Assembly (NCBI RefSeq): GCF_030718995.1
Contig: NZ_CP132204.1
Span: 434,001 to 498,000 of the forward strand
DNA from: Arthrobacter oryzae
GTDB lineage: Bacteria; Actinomycetota; Actinomycetes; Actinomycetales; Micrococcaceae
Direction of reading: 5' to 3'
Length of the DNA: 64,000 nucleotides
In this document: positions 41,318 through 49,355 of the stretch, in pieces
Layout of the letters: every line of letters begins with the position of its first letter
Numbering within the stretch: the stretch's first letter is position 1
Notes under the pieces: generated by a model
Seen by the model: only the letters and a program-made list of their open reading frames with translations
Database searches by the model: none
What the model was told of the DNA's origin: nothing
Position numbers and translations under genes: made by a program

Positions 41318-42994
41318 TCACAGCCCCAGCCGGGCCACGGCCTCCTGCCGCATCTCCACCTTCCGGATCTTCCCGGAGACAGTCATGGGGAAGCTGTCGC
41401 GGACTTCGACGTAGCGCGGGATCTTATAGTGGGCCAGCTTGCCCCGGCAGAAGTCCGCGACGCCGGCCGCGTCCACCGGTTCCGCTCCGGGTTTGAGGAT
41501 GATGCAGGCCATGAGCTCCTCGCCGTACCTGGCATCGGGGACGCCGATGACCTGGACGTCCTGGATCGAGGGATGGGTGTAGAGGAACTCCTCGATCTCG
41601 CGGGGGTAGATGTTCTCGCCGCCGCGGATCACCATGTCCTTGATCCGGCCCTCGATCACCACGTAGCCGTCGTCGTCCATGCGGGCGAGGTCTCCGGTGT
41701 GCATCCAGCCATCCGCGTCGATTGCCTCGGCGGTTTTGTCCGGCTGGTTCCAGTACCCCTTCATGACGGAGTAGCCCCGGGTGCACAGCTCGCCGATCTC
41801 CCCGCGTTCCAGCACGGTGCCCGTCACCGGGTCCACCACCTGGCTCTCCAGCTGCGGCATGGTCCGCCCCACGGTCTTCGTGCGCTGCAGCATGGTGTCG
41901 CCGGCCCGGGTCATGGTGGACACCGGGGAGGTCTCCGTCATGCCGTAGCAGATGGCCACGTCCTTCATGTTCATCTCGGAGATGACCCGGTTCATCACCT
42001 CGATCGGACATGGCGATCCAGCCATCACGCCGGTGCGCAGCGTGGACAGGTCATAGGAGGCGAAGTCCGGCAGCGCGAGTTCGGCGATGAACATGGTGGG
42101 CACGCCGTAGAGGGAGGTGCCGCCGAAGTCCTGGACGGCTTCCAGCGCGGCGGCCGGGGTGAAGGTCCGTCCCGGAATGATGGTTGCCGCGCCGTGGCTC
42201 AGGGCGTTCACGTTGCCGATCACCATCCCGAAGCAGTGGTAGAACGGCACCGGAATCACCACGCGGTCATGCTCCGTGTAGCCCAGCAGCTCGCCGATGG
42301 AGTACCCGTTGTTCAGGATGTTGCGGTGCGTGAGGGTGGCGCCTTTGGGGAACCCGGTAGTGCCCGACGTGTACTGCAGGTTGATGGGATCGTCCGGGTC
42401 CAGCCCCGCGAGGCGGGCCTTCAGGACGGAATGCCCGACGTCGTCTGCGCGCTTGAGAAGCTCGGCGTACGTCATTTCCGCCTCAGTTTCAGGATCGCCC
42501 GCCTGCAGCTGGGGTTGTCCGCCGTCGGGCAGGAACACAAGCTCCTTCAGGTCGGGGCATTCGGCCAGGGCCTGCCGGGCCATGCCGGTGTAGTCGCTGC
42601 TCCGGTCCGACGGCGCCACCACGAGCATGCGCATGCCGTTCTGCTTGACCACGAACTCCAGTTCATGGCTGCGGTAGGCCGGGTTCACGTTGACCAGGAC
42701 CGCCCCGATTTTGGCCGTGGCGTACTGCAGAATGGTCCACTCCGCGCAGTTGGGGCTCCAGATCCCGATCCGCTCCCCCGTGGCGACGCCCCGGGCGAGC
42801 AGCGCACGGGCCAGCCTGTCGACGTCGTCGTTCAGTTTTGTGTAGCTCCAGCGGCGGGCATCGGCACCAGGCACGGGGGCCGCCTCGATCAGCGCGTCGT
42901 GGAACGGGAACCTGTCCACGATCCGTTCGAAGTTCCGGCCGATGGTCTCTTCGAGCAGCGGGACGTCAGTGTCCCCGGCTGTATAAGCGCGCAT
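41318..42994 (-). CDS. AMP-binding fatty acyl-CoA synthetase
   Basis: 558 residues. P-loop YTSGTTGFPKGATLTHRN (about residues 208-225), 'YGMTETSPVSTM' (A4/A5), 'MHTGDLARMDDDGYVVIEGRIKDMVIRGGENIYPREIEEFL' (A7-A8) and the C-terminal catalytic Lys in SGKIRK. It activates a carboxylic acid with ATP and CoA; the overall pattern is that of short/medium-chain FadD-like ligases. Its neighbours are not a beta-oxidation operon, though an acyl-CoA dehydrogenase and a thioesterase are elsewhere in the window. Confidence 0.92.
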   Translation of the reverse strand: MRAYTAGDTDVPLLEETIGRNFERIVDRFPFHDALIEAAPVPGADARRWSYTKLNDDVDRLARALLARGVATGERIGIWSPNCAEWTILQYATAKIGAVLVNVNPAYRSHELEFVVKQNGMRMLVVAPSDRSSDYTGMARQALAECPDLKELVFLPDGGQPQLQAGDPETEAEMTYAELLKRADDVGHSVLKARLAGLDPDDPINLQYTSGTTGFPKGATLTHRNILNNGYSIGELLGYTEHDRVVIPVPFYHCFGMVIGNVNALSHGAATIIPGRTFTPAAALEAVQDFGGTSLYGVPTMFIAELALPDFASYDLSTLRTGVMAGSPCPIEVMNRVISEMNMKDVAICYGMTETSPVSTMTRAGDTMLQRTKTVGRTMPQLESQVVDPVTGTVLERGEIGELCTRGYSVMKGYWNQPDKTAEAIDADGWMHTGDLARMDDDGYVVIEGRIKDMVIRGGENIYPREIEEFLYTHPSIQDVQVIGVPDARYGEELMACIILKPGAEPVDAAGVADFCRGKLAHYKIPRYVEVRDSFPMTVSGKIRKVEMRQEAVARLGL

Positions 42995-43096
42995 GCTGGC
43001 ACGCTACCAACAGAGTTCCGGCAAGAGAAGCGTAAAACTAGGAAGCCCTACAAAATATTCGGGGAGGTCCGCGGGCGGCCCGGTATTCTGAAACGC

Positions 43097-43375
43097 ATGA
43101 GTGCACCCATTGACCTGAAAGCAACGTTCATCCCCAACGACGGCGAATTCTTCCGCGTGAAGCTCGCCCTCGAAATCGCGATCGACGAGGTGGTCAACGA
43201 ACCCGGCTGCATCCGGTACGAGCTGACGGAGGCCACCCAGGAGAAGCTGGTGCTGACTGAGCGGTGGGCTTCTGAGGCGGACCTGGACAAGCATTCCAAG
43301 GGCACCGCCGTCCAGGACCTCAACGAATCACTGAGCGCCCTGCTCGCCGAACCCGTCCAGCTAGAACGGCTGTAG
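43097..43375 (+). CDS. Antibiotic-biosynthesis monooxygenase (ABM) family protein
   Basis: 92 residues from the ATG at 43097. The small ferredoxin-like ABM fold is suggested by 'DEVVNEPGCIRYELTEATQEKLVLTERWASEADLDKH', typical of YgiN-like putative quinol monooxygenases. Start is supported by the family length (about 95-100 residues); the ribosome site is weak. It is divergent from the acyl-CoA ligase gene by about 100 bp. Substrate unknown. Confidence 0.83.
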   Translation: MSAPIDLKATFIPNDGEFFRVKLALEIAIDEVVNEPGCIRYELTEATQEKLVLTERWASEADLDKHSKGTAVQDLNESLSALLAEPVQLERL

Positions 43376-43397
43376 TTCCCGCACCTTTTCCACACAA

Positions 43398-43457
43398 AAC
43401 GCGGAGCCCCTTCCGCCCGTACGAACCTGGGTTCGTGGGTGGAAGTGGCCCCGCGTT
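43398..43457. terminator. Long hairpin between ABM and thioredoxin genes
   Basis: AACGCGG...CGAACC at 43398-43428 pairs with GGTTCG...CCGCGTT ending at 43457, with a few mismatches. It separates convergent genes (ABM on plus, thioredoxin on minus) and could end both transcripts. Confidence 0.7.
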
Positions 43458-43490
43458 GAAGTTTAAGGCTGCGAAATACCGTGTAGAGGC

Positions 43491-43904
43491 TCAGGCCTCC
43501 GGGATCTGCGTGCCGTCCTGCTTGCCGGCGCCGGCGGCTGCCTCGGCTTGCGAGCGGGCCACGTGCGCGTGGACTTCCTCCATGTCCAGTGCCTTGACGG
43601 CGTCAACCACCTGTTCCAGCTGCTGGGCGTTCAGCGCGCCGGGCTGCGAGAAGACCAGCACCTTTTCGCGGAAGGCCATCAGCGTGGGGATGGACGTGAT
43701 GCCTGCTTCGGCCGCCAGCTGCTGTTCGGCTTCGGTGTCCACCTTGGTGAAGACGACGTCCGGGTGCTTCTCTGAAACTGCGGAATACGTGGGTCCAAAC
43801 TGCTTGCAGGGACCACACCATTCGGCCCAGAAATCAACGAGGACGATGTCGTTGTTCTCGACGGTTGATGCGAACTGTTCACCTGTAATGTCTACGGTAG
43901 CCAT
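43491..43904 (-). CDS. trxA: Thioredoxin
   Basis: 137 residues. Active site W-C-G-P-C in VDFWAEWCGPCKQFGP (about residues 29-33) and cis-Pro in SIPTLMAF (about 74). A ~30-residue C-terminal extension (HAHVARSQAEAAAGAGKQ) goes beyond the ~105-residue core. It reduces protein disulfides in the cytoplasm. More than one thioredoxin is normal in actinobacteria, so the symbol is generic. No thioredoxin reductase gene is adjacent. Confidence 0.9.
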   Translation of the reverse strand: MATVDITGEQFASTVENNDIVLVDFWAEWCGPCKQFGPTYSAVSEKHPDVVFTKVDTEAEQQLAAEAGITSIPTLMAFREKVLVFSQPGALNAQQLEQVVDAVKALDMEEVHAHVARSQAEAAAGAGKQDGTQIPEA

Positions 43905-44018
43905 GGGTCAACGGTACGCGAGCCGCCCGGCGATGTCCCGTGCGTTTCGCTCTTGGCACACCTTTTGCAGCCGGTGTCCGCTGCCTGCATCCGGCTGCTC
44001 ACTGCCTGCATCCGGCGC

Positions 44019-44564
44019 TCAGTGCCACAAGTGGGGTGCGGGGCGGCGGGCGCCGGGCAGCGCGTTGGTTTCGCGCCATTCGTGGATCCAGTCCGGCAGT
44101 TCGAGGCCTGCCGGCGGCTCGCCGAACTCCCGGAAGATCTCCTCCTGGCTCACCGGCTTCCCCTTGCAGACCAGGCGGGTGGCGATGTGCGCGCGGGCAT
44201 AGATTTCCCCGTCCACCACCATGCGCTGTTCGAAGTAGATTGCCTTGGTGTCCAGCCCGATGATCCGGGACTCGATGGTGTACCGCTGCCACAACTGGAG
44301 CGACTTCCGGAACGCGATGGTCTCCCCTGCGGCTACCGGCGACCAACCCCGCTGGCGCATCTTTTTCCAGGTCCCGCTCCGTGCCATGAGGTCAAAACGG
44401 CCCAGGTCCATCAGCGAGAAGTACATCCCGTTGTTGACGTGCAGGGCTATGTCGATGTCAGTGGGCAGCACCCGCAGCGGCAGCGAGGATGTGTCCCAGA
44501 TACTCAGGCGCGGTCTGCGGGAGGACGTGAACAGGAGAAGGAGCGTTCGCAAAAGCAGGTGCAT
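44019..44564 (-). CDS. Thioesterase-superfamily (hotdog) protein
   Basis: 181 residues. The hotdog/THEM6-like pattern is 'RVLPTDIDIALHVNNGMYFSLMDLGRFDLMARSG' (the N-N-G-x-Y motif replaces the Asp-containing 4HBT motif), then 'ETIAFRKSLQLWQRYTIESRIIGLD' and 'YFEQRMVVDGEIYARAHIATRL'. Probable acyl-CoA thioester hydrolase or related protein; activity not certain. Divergent from the potassium channel gene across a 20-bp palindrome. Confidence 0.82.
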   Translation of the reverse strand: MHLLLRTLLLLFTSSRRPRLSIWDTSSLPLRVLPTDIDIALHVNNGMYFSLMDLGRFDLMARSGTWKKMRQRGWSPVAAGETIAFRKSLQLWQRYTIESRIIGLDTKAIYFEQRMVVDGEIYARAHIATRLVCKGKPVSQEEIFREFGEPPAGLELPDWIHEWRETNALPGARRPAPHLWH

Positions 44565-44570
44565 GCCTCC

Positions 44571-44590
44571 ATGTTACCCGCGAGTAACAT
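44571..44590. promoter_or_regulatory. 20-bp perfect inverted repeat, probable TetR-type operator
   Basis: ATGTTACCCGCGAGTAACAT: seven-base arms around CCGCGA. It lies seven bases upstream of the thioesterase start codon and 35 bp upstream of the divergent channel gene. The TTAC-N6-GTAA layout resembles operators of TetR-type fatty-acid regulators in actinobacteria; the regulator is not in this window as far as can be told. Confidence 0.55.
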
Positions 44591-44624
44591 CAGGTCCAAG
44601 ACCCTGCGCCCTTAGGATTTCCCC

Positions 44625-45359
44625 ATGACGCAGGAACGCTACAGGGACATCGCCGAGTGGCCGCTGATGGGGACAGCGCTCATTTTCCTCGCGGCCTACG
44701 CCTGGCAGGTGATCGGCAACATCGAGGGGCGGCAGGCCGAGTTCCTGGAGGGGGTCATGTGGATCACCTGGGCCGTCTTCGTGGCCGATTATGCCGCCAA
44801 CCTGTGGCTCGCGGACAACCGGAAGCGCTGGTTCATCCTCAACCTGCACGAGCTGCTGATCGTTGCCCTCCCCGTCTTCCGGCCGCTCCGGCTGCTCAGG
44901 CTGGTCACCCTGCTCTCAGTGCTGCACCGGACCGTGGGTGAGACACTTCGCGGCCGCGTGGCCACCTACGTGGCCGGCTCCGCTGTCCTGCTGGTCTTCG
45001 TGGGCGCACTCGCCGTCCTCGACGTCGAACAGAACGCCCCCGACGCCAAGATCCTCACCTTCGGCGACGCCGCCTGGTGGGCCATCACCACCATCACCAC
45101 AGTGGGCTACGGCGACCTCTTCCCCGTCACCCCGATTGGCCGAATGGTTGCCGCGGCCCTGATGATGAGCGGCATCGCGGTGCTGGGCGTGGTGACGGCC
45201 TCCATCGCGTCCTGGCTGGTGCAGCGCGTCGAGGAAAACACCGAAGCAGCTGTCGAATCGGCTGAAGTTCCGGTGCGCGCCGACGTGCGCGAATTGCTGG
45301 TGGAGGTAGCTGCCCTGCGGCAGGAATTAGCGGAACTCCGCCGCGAACGCGAGCCGTAA
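44625..45359 (+). CDS. Voltage-gated-like potassium channel
   Basis: 244 residues. The selectivity filter is T-T-V-G-Y-G-D (about residues 159-165) between two pore helices. Upstream helices include an S4-like segment with three Arg at i, i+3, i+6 (RPLRLLRLVTLLSVLHR, about 85-101). After the last membrane helix, a ~40-residue charged helix with heptad-like spacing (LLVEVAALRQELAELRRERE) could form a coiled coil for tetramerisation. It is shorter than classic Kv channels (about 290). It is followed by a good terminator. Confidence 0.88.
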   Translation: MTQERYRDIAEWPLMGTALIFLAAYAWQVIGNIEGRQAEFLEGVMWITWAVFVADYAANLWLADNRKRWFILNLHELLIVALPVFRPLRLLRLVTLLSVLHRTVGETLRGRVATYVAGSAVLLVFVGALAVLDVEQNAPDAKILTFGDAAWWAITTITTVGYGDLFPVTPIGRMVAAALMMSGIAVLGVVTASIASWLVQRVEENTEAAVESAEVPVRADVRELLVEVAALRQELAELRREREP

Positions 45360-45383
45360 TATCCTGGCGGCAAGTAAATTCAC

Positions 45384-45426
45384 AAAAGGCGGCCCTCCCG
45401 GTTCCTGGAACCGGGAAGGCCGCCTT
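45384..45426 (+). terminator. Rho-independent terminator after channel gene
   Basis: The stem begins AAAAGGCGGCC and CCCGGTTCC, then GGAACCGGG and GGCCGCCTTTTT, with one or two bulged bases and a run of five T. It lies 24 bp after the stop. The A-run on the left makes it usable from the other strand too. Confidence 0.88.
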
Positions 45427-45429
45427 TTT

Positions 45430-45939
45430 CATGGGATTAATCCACTCTGATGAATTATGGGGAATTAGTGCCATATACGAGCAATTCCCTCTGGTTTTCA
45501 GCGGCCGCACTGATTAACCAGCACGTACCCGGCCGGCATGCGGAACGCGTCTCTGCGGCCATACTCGCCCCGGACCAAGTAGCCCCCTGTCTGCGTGCGA
45601 GTGTCCACGCAGGTGAACAAACAAGCTTTTAGGTATCCCCCGCGAGTGCGCGGGTGCCACCCGCAAAGATTCGAGTAATTCCCACTCGTGCGGCCCCTAC
45701 CTCCCCATTCATAGACTCGATATTCCTAGGGCAAGCAGTATTCCGGAATTTCACGCGGTCAGTTAGTGGCCGCGGGTCTAATCATCCGCGCTTCCGCAAT
45801 TACTCATCATTTCGGCAGCTCAATTCATGCGTCTCCGCGCCACGCGCTGCACATCCGTGCGGCCCGCTGCCGGCGCACCACCGCTCTGGGGCCCGCTGTC
45901 CAGTTGATCCCCAGGGCATTGACTCCCGGGGGGGAACCG
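45430..45939 (+). other. 510-bp AT-richer noncoding region; probable structured leader of LysM gene
   Basis: No convincing gene. The stretch 45430-45500 and 45600-45830 is AT-richer than the genome. Inverted repeats include GGGAATT/AATTCCC (45459-45490 area), CGAGT/ACTCG (45672-45688), and the palindrome ATTCCGGAAT near 45740. Two hairpins share bases and exclude each other: CCCGCG-AGTG-CGCGGG (45639-45654) and GCGGGT-GCC-ACCCGC (45650-45664). It probably holds the LysM gene promoter and a leader of up to 300-500 nt. It does not match the conserved boxes of the ydaO (c-di-AMP) riboswitch. Confidence 0.4.
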
Positions 45940-46902
45940 ATGGATCAAAACCAGCTTGAACTCGAGGACAGAACGGCTGTCCCCACTTCGCCAGAAGGCC
46001 GCGGAGCCACACCAGCCCGCACTAAACCGAGGCTCAGGGCATTTTTGGTCGCTGGAGCCGTAGTTACGGCAGTCGCCGTGGCCGCCGTCGGCTATTCGGC
46101 CACGGCGCAGACAGCCCGAGTCAGCGACACCCGGGCGGTAACGGCACCGGCCCCTGAATCCAGCCAGGCCGCGGACACTCCGGCCTCAAATCCTGCGACG
46201 GCCGGTGCCGCAGCGCCGGAGCCCGCCGTCGCCGCCGTCCCGGAGCCTGCTGCACCGGCTGCGGAACCGGCACCTGCACCACCGGCAGCCCCTGCTCCGG
46301 AGCCTGCACCCGCACCTGAGGCGTCCAACCTGTACACCGTGGTGGCCGGGGACACCGTGGGGGCCATCGCGGCCCGCTTCGGCGTGGACATGAACGCCAT
46401 GCTGGCGGCCAACGGCCTGGGCGTGTACTCGCCGATCGTGCCGGGACAGATCCTGAAGCTGACGGGACCCGCCGTCGCCGCTCCGGCTCCGGCACCCGCC
46501 CCTGCAGCGGCACCTGCGGCCCCCGCACCAGCCCCGGGCCCGGCGGCAGCACCGGCCCCTGCACCTGCACCTGCAGTCCGGACCATTTATGTGGCGGGTG
46601 CCGGCGGCCAGGCCATGGTGGACGCCTGCATCGGGCCGATCCACTTCACGCCCACCGACGCCTATGCGACGTTCATCACCGAGCACGACTACTGCGGCGG
46701 GTGGGCACGGTTCTCCGGGATCGGCGTCGGCGAAACCGTCAGCATCCCGGGCTACGGGACGTTCACGGTCAGCGGGCGGGGACAGGTGCCGAACCCCGGC
46801 ACCACCAACAACGTCTCCGCGATTTTCGGCGGCTTTCCCCGGGTCATCCTGCAGACCTGCATCCCGGGCACCAGCCAGATGCTGGTGATCGGCCTCAACT
46901 GA
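45940..46902 (+). CDS. Secreted/membrane LysM protein with sortase-like C-terminal domain
   Basis: 320 residues from the ATG at 45940 (GGGGGGAA before it). Cytoplasmic ~30 residues and a membrane helix/signal (about 31-50) come first. A long Ala/Pro linker (about 65-125) leads to one LysM domain (about 127-171, YTVVAGDTVGAIAARFGVD). A second Ala/Pro linker leads to a ~95-residue end domain. That domain looks like a sortase fold: His in EHDY, 'GETVSIPGYGTFTVSGRGQV', and LQTCIPG with a Cys at the expected place. The usual catalytic Arg is not seen. It likely binds peptidoglycan; enzymatic activity is uncertain. Confidence 0.78.
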   Translation: MDQNQLELEDRTAVPTSPEGRGATPARTKPRLRAFLVAGAVVTAVAVAAVGYSATAQTARVSDTRAVTAPAPESSQAADTPASNPATAGAAAPEPAVAAVPEPAAPAAEPAPAPPAAPAPEPAPAPEASNLYTVVAGDTVGAIAARFGVDMNAMLAANGLGVYSPIVPGQILKLTGPAVAAPAPAPAPAAAPAAPAPAPGPAAAPAPAPAPAVRTIYVAGAGGQAMVDACIGPIHFTPTDAYATFITEHDYCGGWARFSGIGVGETVSIPGYGTFTVSGRGQVPNPGTTNNVSAIFGGFPRVILQTCIPGTSQMLVIGLN

Positions 46903-47010
46903 CATCTCCCGGGCTTGACCGCGGCCCCGAAACCTTCAAGGCCCGGAACCTTCACGGCCCGGGAGGGCGGACAAGCCCGGGCCGGAAAGAGGCAAATGTG
47001 CCCGGAAACA

Positions 47011-47048
47011 GAAAAGTCTCCGGAACCTGATGGTTCCGGAGACTTTTC
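47011..47048 (-). terminator. Terminator hairpin after tRNA-Tyr
   Basis: Perfect 17-bp stem (GAAAAGTCTCCGGAACC and its complement) with TGAT loop. It starts 7 bp after the tRNA-Tyr 3' end on the minus strand and is followed by TGTTTCC. It may also end the LysM transcript from the other side. Confidence 0.85.
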
Positions 47049-47054
47049 CTTGGG

Positions 47055-47136
47055 TGGCAGATGAGGGATTCGAACCCCCGTAGGCGTTGCCAGCTGATTT
47101 ACAGTCAGCCCCCTTTGGCCGCTCGGGTAATCTGCC
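47055..47136 (-). tRNA. tRNA-Tyr (GTA anticodon)
   Basis: 82 nt on the minus strand, class II with a long variable arm. Acceptor GGCAGAT/ATCTGCC, discriminator A, anticodon loop CTGTAAA with GTA, and T-loop TTCGAAT. CCA is not encoded (ACCCA follows). Confidence 0.93.
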
Positions 47137-47297
47137 GAACTTCAAAAGAAGATCACTCGCGATTTCCGTGTTCAGAACTTCTGTTTCCAGTCCGTTCCGC
47201 TTCCAGCAACCGCGGGCAAGACAACTTTACAGAACTTCTGCCGAAGAATCGAATCGAGGCCCGGAGGCACCCAAAAACCCCGGAAATCCGCGGAAAA

Positions 47298-47552
47298 TCA
47301 GGCTTCACCAAGAATGCGGCCAGCCAGTTTCGCCTCGAACTTCGCTGCCTGTTCCTCGGTGATCTGGTTCAACTGGACCGCGCGCATCAGATCCGAGTGC
47401 ACACCATCCATGCGCGAAGAAGCGTCCGCCACGGGGCTCAGGATGATAGAGGTGGCCACCGCGGCGGCGGCTACGGATGTGGCGGCGGTGGCCAGGGTGG
47501 CGGCGGCCGCGGCAGTGGAGCGGGTGACGTAGCGGACGGCTTTCTGGTGCAT
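47298..47552 (-). CDS. Small secreted or membrane-anchored protein, unknown
   Basis: 84 residues. GGAAGGAAAG lies just upstream of the ATG, which supports translation. The N-terminus is basic and then very Ala/Thr/Val-rich (about residues 13-38), consistent with a signal or anchor helix. The C-terminal half is polar and helical ('NQITEEQAAKFEAKLAGRI'), reminiscent of short SHOCT-like tails (L-x-x-x-G-x-I-T-E-E-E-F-x-x-K-K), though that match is loose. No function can be assigned. Confidence 0.5.
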   Translation of the reverse strand: MHQKAVRYVTRSTAAAAATLATAATSVAAAAVATSIILSPVADASSRMDGVHSDLMRAVQLNQITEEQAAKFEAKLAGRILGEA

Positions 47553-47775
47553 GTGCTTTCCTTCCGGGGCAACTCTTCCAACACCTCCAACTCTGCAGGC
47601 CCGGACTTCGTTCCCGCCGTGCGCCGGCTATGAGGAAACTGTGAAACGACCGGAATCTTCCCGGCACGAAGGCTGCCCGAACCCGGGCCTTCACTTGGAC
47701 GCCATCCGTACTAGGCTGGAATGCAGACAACACCGCCCTTCAAGGGGTATCCAGGCGATCAGCAGGAGGACAGTT

Positions 47776-48267
47776 ATGGCAGGCGAATCCACATTCGACG
47801 TCGTCAGCAAGGTAGACAAGCAGGAAGTGGCCAACGCGCTGAACCAGGCGCAGAAGGAACTGGCCCAGCGCTACGACTTCAAAGGCGTTGGAGCCGAGGT
47901 TGATTTCAGCGGCGAAAAAATTCTGATGAAGGCCAACTCGGAAGAGCGTGTGCTCGCCGTCCTGGACGTCCTGCAGTCGAAGCTCATCCGCCGCGGGATC
48001 TCACTGAAGTCGCTGGACACCGGTGAACCCTACGCATCCGGCAAGGAGTACCGGCTGGAGGCCTCCATCAAGGAGGGCATCGCGCAGGACCTCGCCAAGA
48101 AAATCAACAAGCTGATCCGCGACGAGGCGCCGAAGTCCGTCAAGTCCCAGATCCAGGGCGACGAACTCCGCGTGACCTCCAAGTCCCGCGACGACCTCCA
48201 GGCCACCATGGCCCTGCTCAAGGACTTCGACGAGGCAGACCTGCAGTTCGTCAACTTCCGCAGCTGA
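47776..48267 (+). CDS. YajQ-family nucleotide-binding protein
   Basis: 163 residues from the ATG at 47776 (GGAGGA seven bases upstream). The whole length matches the UPF0234/YajQ family: 'MAGESTFDVVSKVDKQEVANALNQAQKE'-like start, 'YDFKGVGAEVDF', 'SLDTGEPYASGKEYR', 'KINKLIRDEAPKSVKSQIQGDELRV', ending 'DLQFVNFRS'. Some members bind cyclic di-GMP and act as effectors; that is not shown for actinobacteria. It is a single-gene unit with its own terminator. Confidence 0.93.
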   Translation: MAGESTFDVVSKVDKQEVANALNQAQKELAQRYDFKGVGAEVDFSGEKILMKANSEERVLAVLDVLQSKLIRRGISLKSLDTGEPYASGKEYRLEASIKEGIAQDLAKKINKLIRDEAPKSVKSQIQGDELRVTSKSRDDLQATMALLKDFDEADLQFVNFRS

Positions 48268-48315
48268 CGTTCCGGCCGCGGTTTTCGACGCGCAAAAATC
48301 CTGACGCTACGCAAC

Positions 48316-48356
48316 AAGGCCGGCGACCCCGATATTCGGGTGTCGCCGGCCTTTTT
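48316..48356 (+). terminator. Rho-independent terminator after YajQ gene
   Basis: AAGGCCGGCGAC...CCGA / TCGG...GTCGCCGGCCTTTTT with a small TAT loop and T-run, 49 bp after the stop. Confidence 0.9.
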
Positions 48357-48428
48357 GGGTGTCCTCAGCCCGTTTCTGCGTCCTTAGCCCGCCTGCGGGT
48401 CGCCGGAAGGAATGTACGACGGCGGCGC

Positions 48429-49298
48429 TCAGCTGATGGGGCCCCTCGCCATCAGCTCCAGCCGGGTAATGCGGTCCTGCATCGGCGGGTGCGTAGCGAA
48501 CATCCGGCTCATGCCGCCGCCGCGGAACGGGTTGGCGATCATCAGGTGCGAGGCATTGACCAGCTTCTGGTCCGGCGGGAGCGGCACCATCTGCACCCCC
48601 TGGTGGATCTTGCGCAGGGCTGAGGCGAGCGCCAGCGGATCGCCGGTGAGCGCGGAACCGTCCTCGTCGGCGTCGTACTCCCTGGTCCGGGAGATGGCCG
48701 ACTGGATGACCATCGCCGCGAGCGGAGCAAGCAGGGCCATGGCGAGCATCGCGAGCGGGTTTGCATTGCGCCGGTCCCCGCCGCCGAAGAACATCAGCAT
48801 CTGCCCCACCGAGGTGATCACACCGGCGACTGCCGCAGCCACGGACGACGTCAGGATGTCCCGGTTATAGACGTGCATCAGTTCGTGGCCCAAGACGCCG
48901 CGAAGCTCCCGGATGCTCAGGAGCCGCAGAATGCCTTCCGTGCAGCAGACGGCGGCGTTCCGGGGGTTCCTGCCGGTGGCGAAGGCGTTGGGCGCCGGCG
49001 TGGGCGAGACATAGATCCGCGGCATGGGCTGGCCGGCCTTGGCCGAGAGCTCCCGGACAATCTGGTAGAGCTGGGGTGCCTGTTCCTCCGTGACGGGGTA
49101 GGCCTGCATGGACCGGAGCGCGAGTTTGTCACTGTTCCAGTACCCGTACGCCGTGGTGCCTACGCCCACCAGCGCCATGATCCAGATGGGGGTGGTGCTC
49201 CGCATGCTGCTGCCGATCACGGCTCCAAGCCCCAGCAGCACGGCCCACAGCACCCCGAACAGCGCTGCGGTCTTCAGCCCGTTGTGGTGATTATGCAC
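48429..49298 (-). CDS. htpX: HtpX-like membrane zinc metalloprotease
   Basis: 289 residues with two N-terminal helices (about 10-50), the zincin motif H-E-L-M-H in VLGHELMHVYNRD (about residues 137-141), two more helices, and the Glu ligand region SRTREYDADEDGSALTG (about 206-222). It belongs to peptidase family M48 and degrades misfolded membrane proteins. The ATG lies in a GC-rich leader with weak ribosome site. 58 bp separate it from the MFS gene upstream in coordinates (downstream in transcription). Confidence 0.92.
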   Translation of the reverse strand: MHNHHNGLKTAALFGVLWAVLLGLGAVIGSSMRSTTPIWIMALVGVGTTAYGYWNSDKLALRSMQAYPVTEEQAPQLYQIVRELSAKAGQPMPRIYVSPTPAPNAFATGRNPRNAAVCCTEGILRLLSIRELRGVLGHELMHVYNRDILTSSVAAAVAGVITSVGQMLMFFGGGDRRNANPLAMLAMALLAPLAAMVIQSAISRTREYDADEDGSALTGDPLALASALRKIHQGVQMVPLPPDQKLVNASHLMIANPFRGGGMSRMFATHPPMQDRITRLELMARGPIS

Positions 49299-49355
49299 TG
49301 TGCCTCCTCATGAAAGTACTGCCCGCACGACGTACTGCCCGCGAAGGTACGGCCG

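Noticed and set aside
41429..43096. Long N-terminal extension of the ABM protein antisense to the acyl-CoA ligase
   Set aside because: Only the last 92 codons match the ABM family; the rest is the reverse of the ligase gene.
45430..45939. ydaO-type (c-di-AMP) riboswitch upstream of the LysM gene
   Set aside because: Expected for such genes in actinobacteria, but the conserved boxes of that class could not be found on reading the region. A covariance-model search would settle it.
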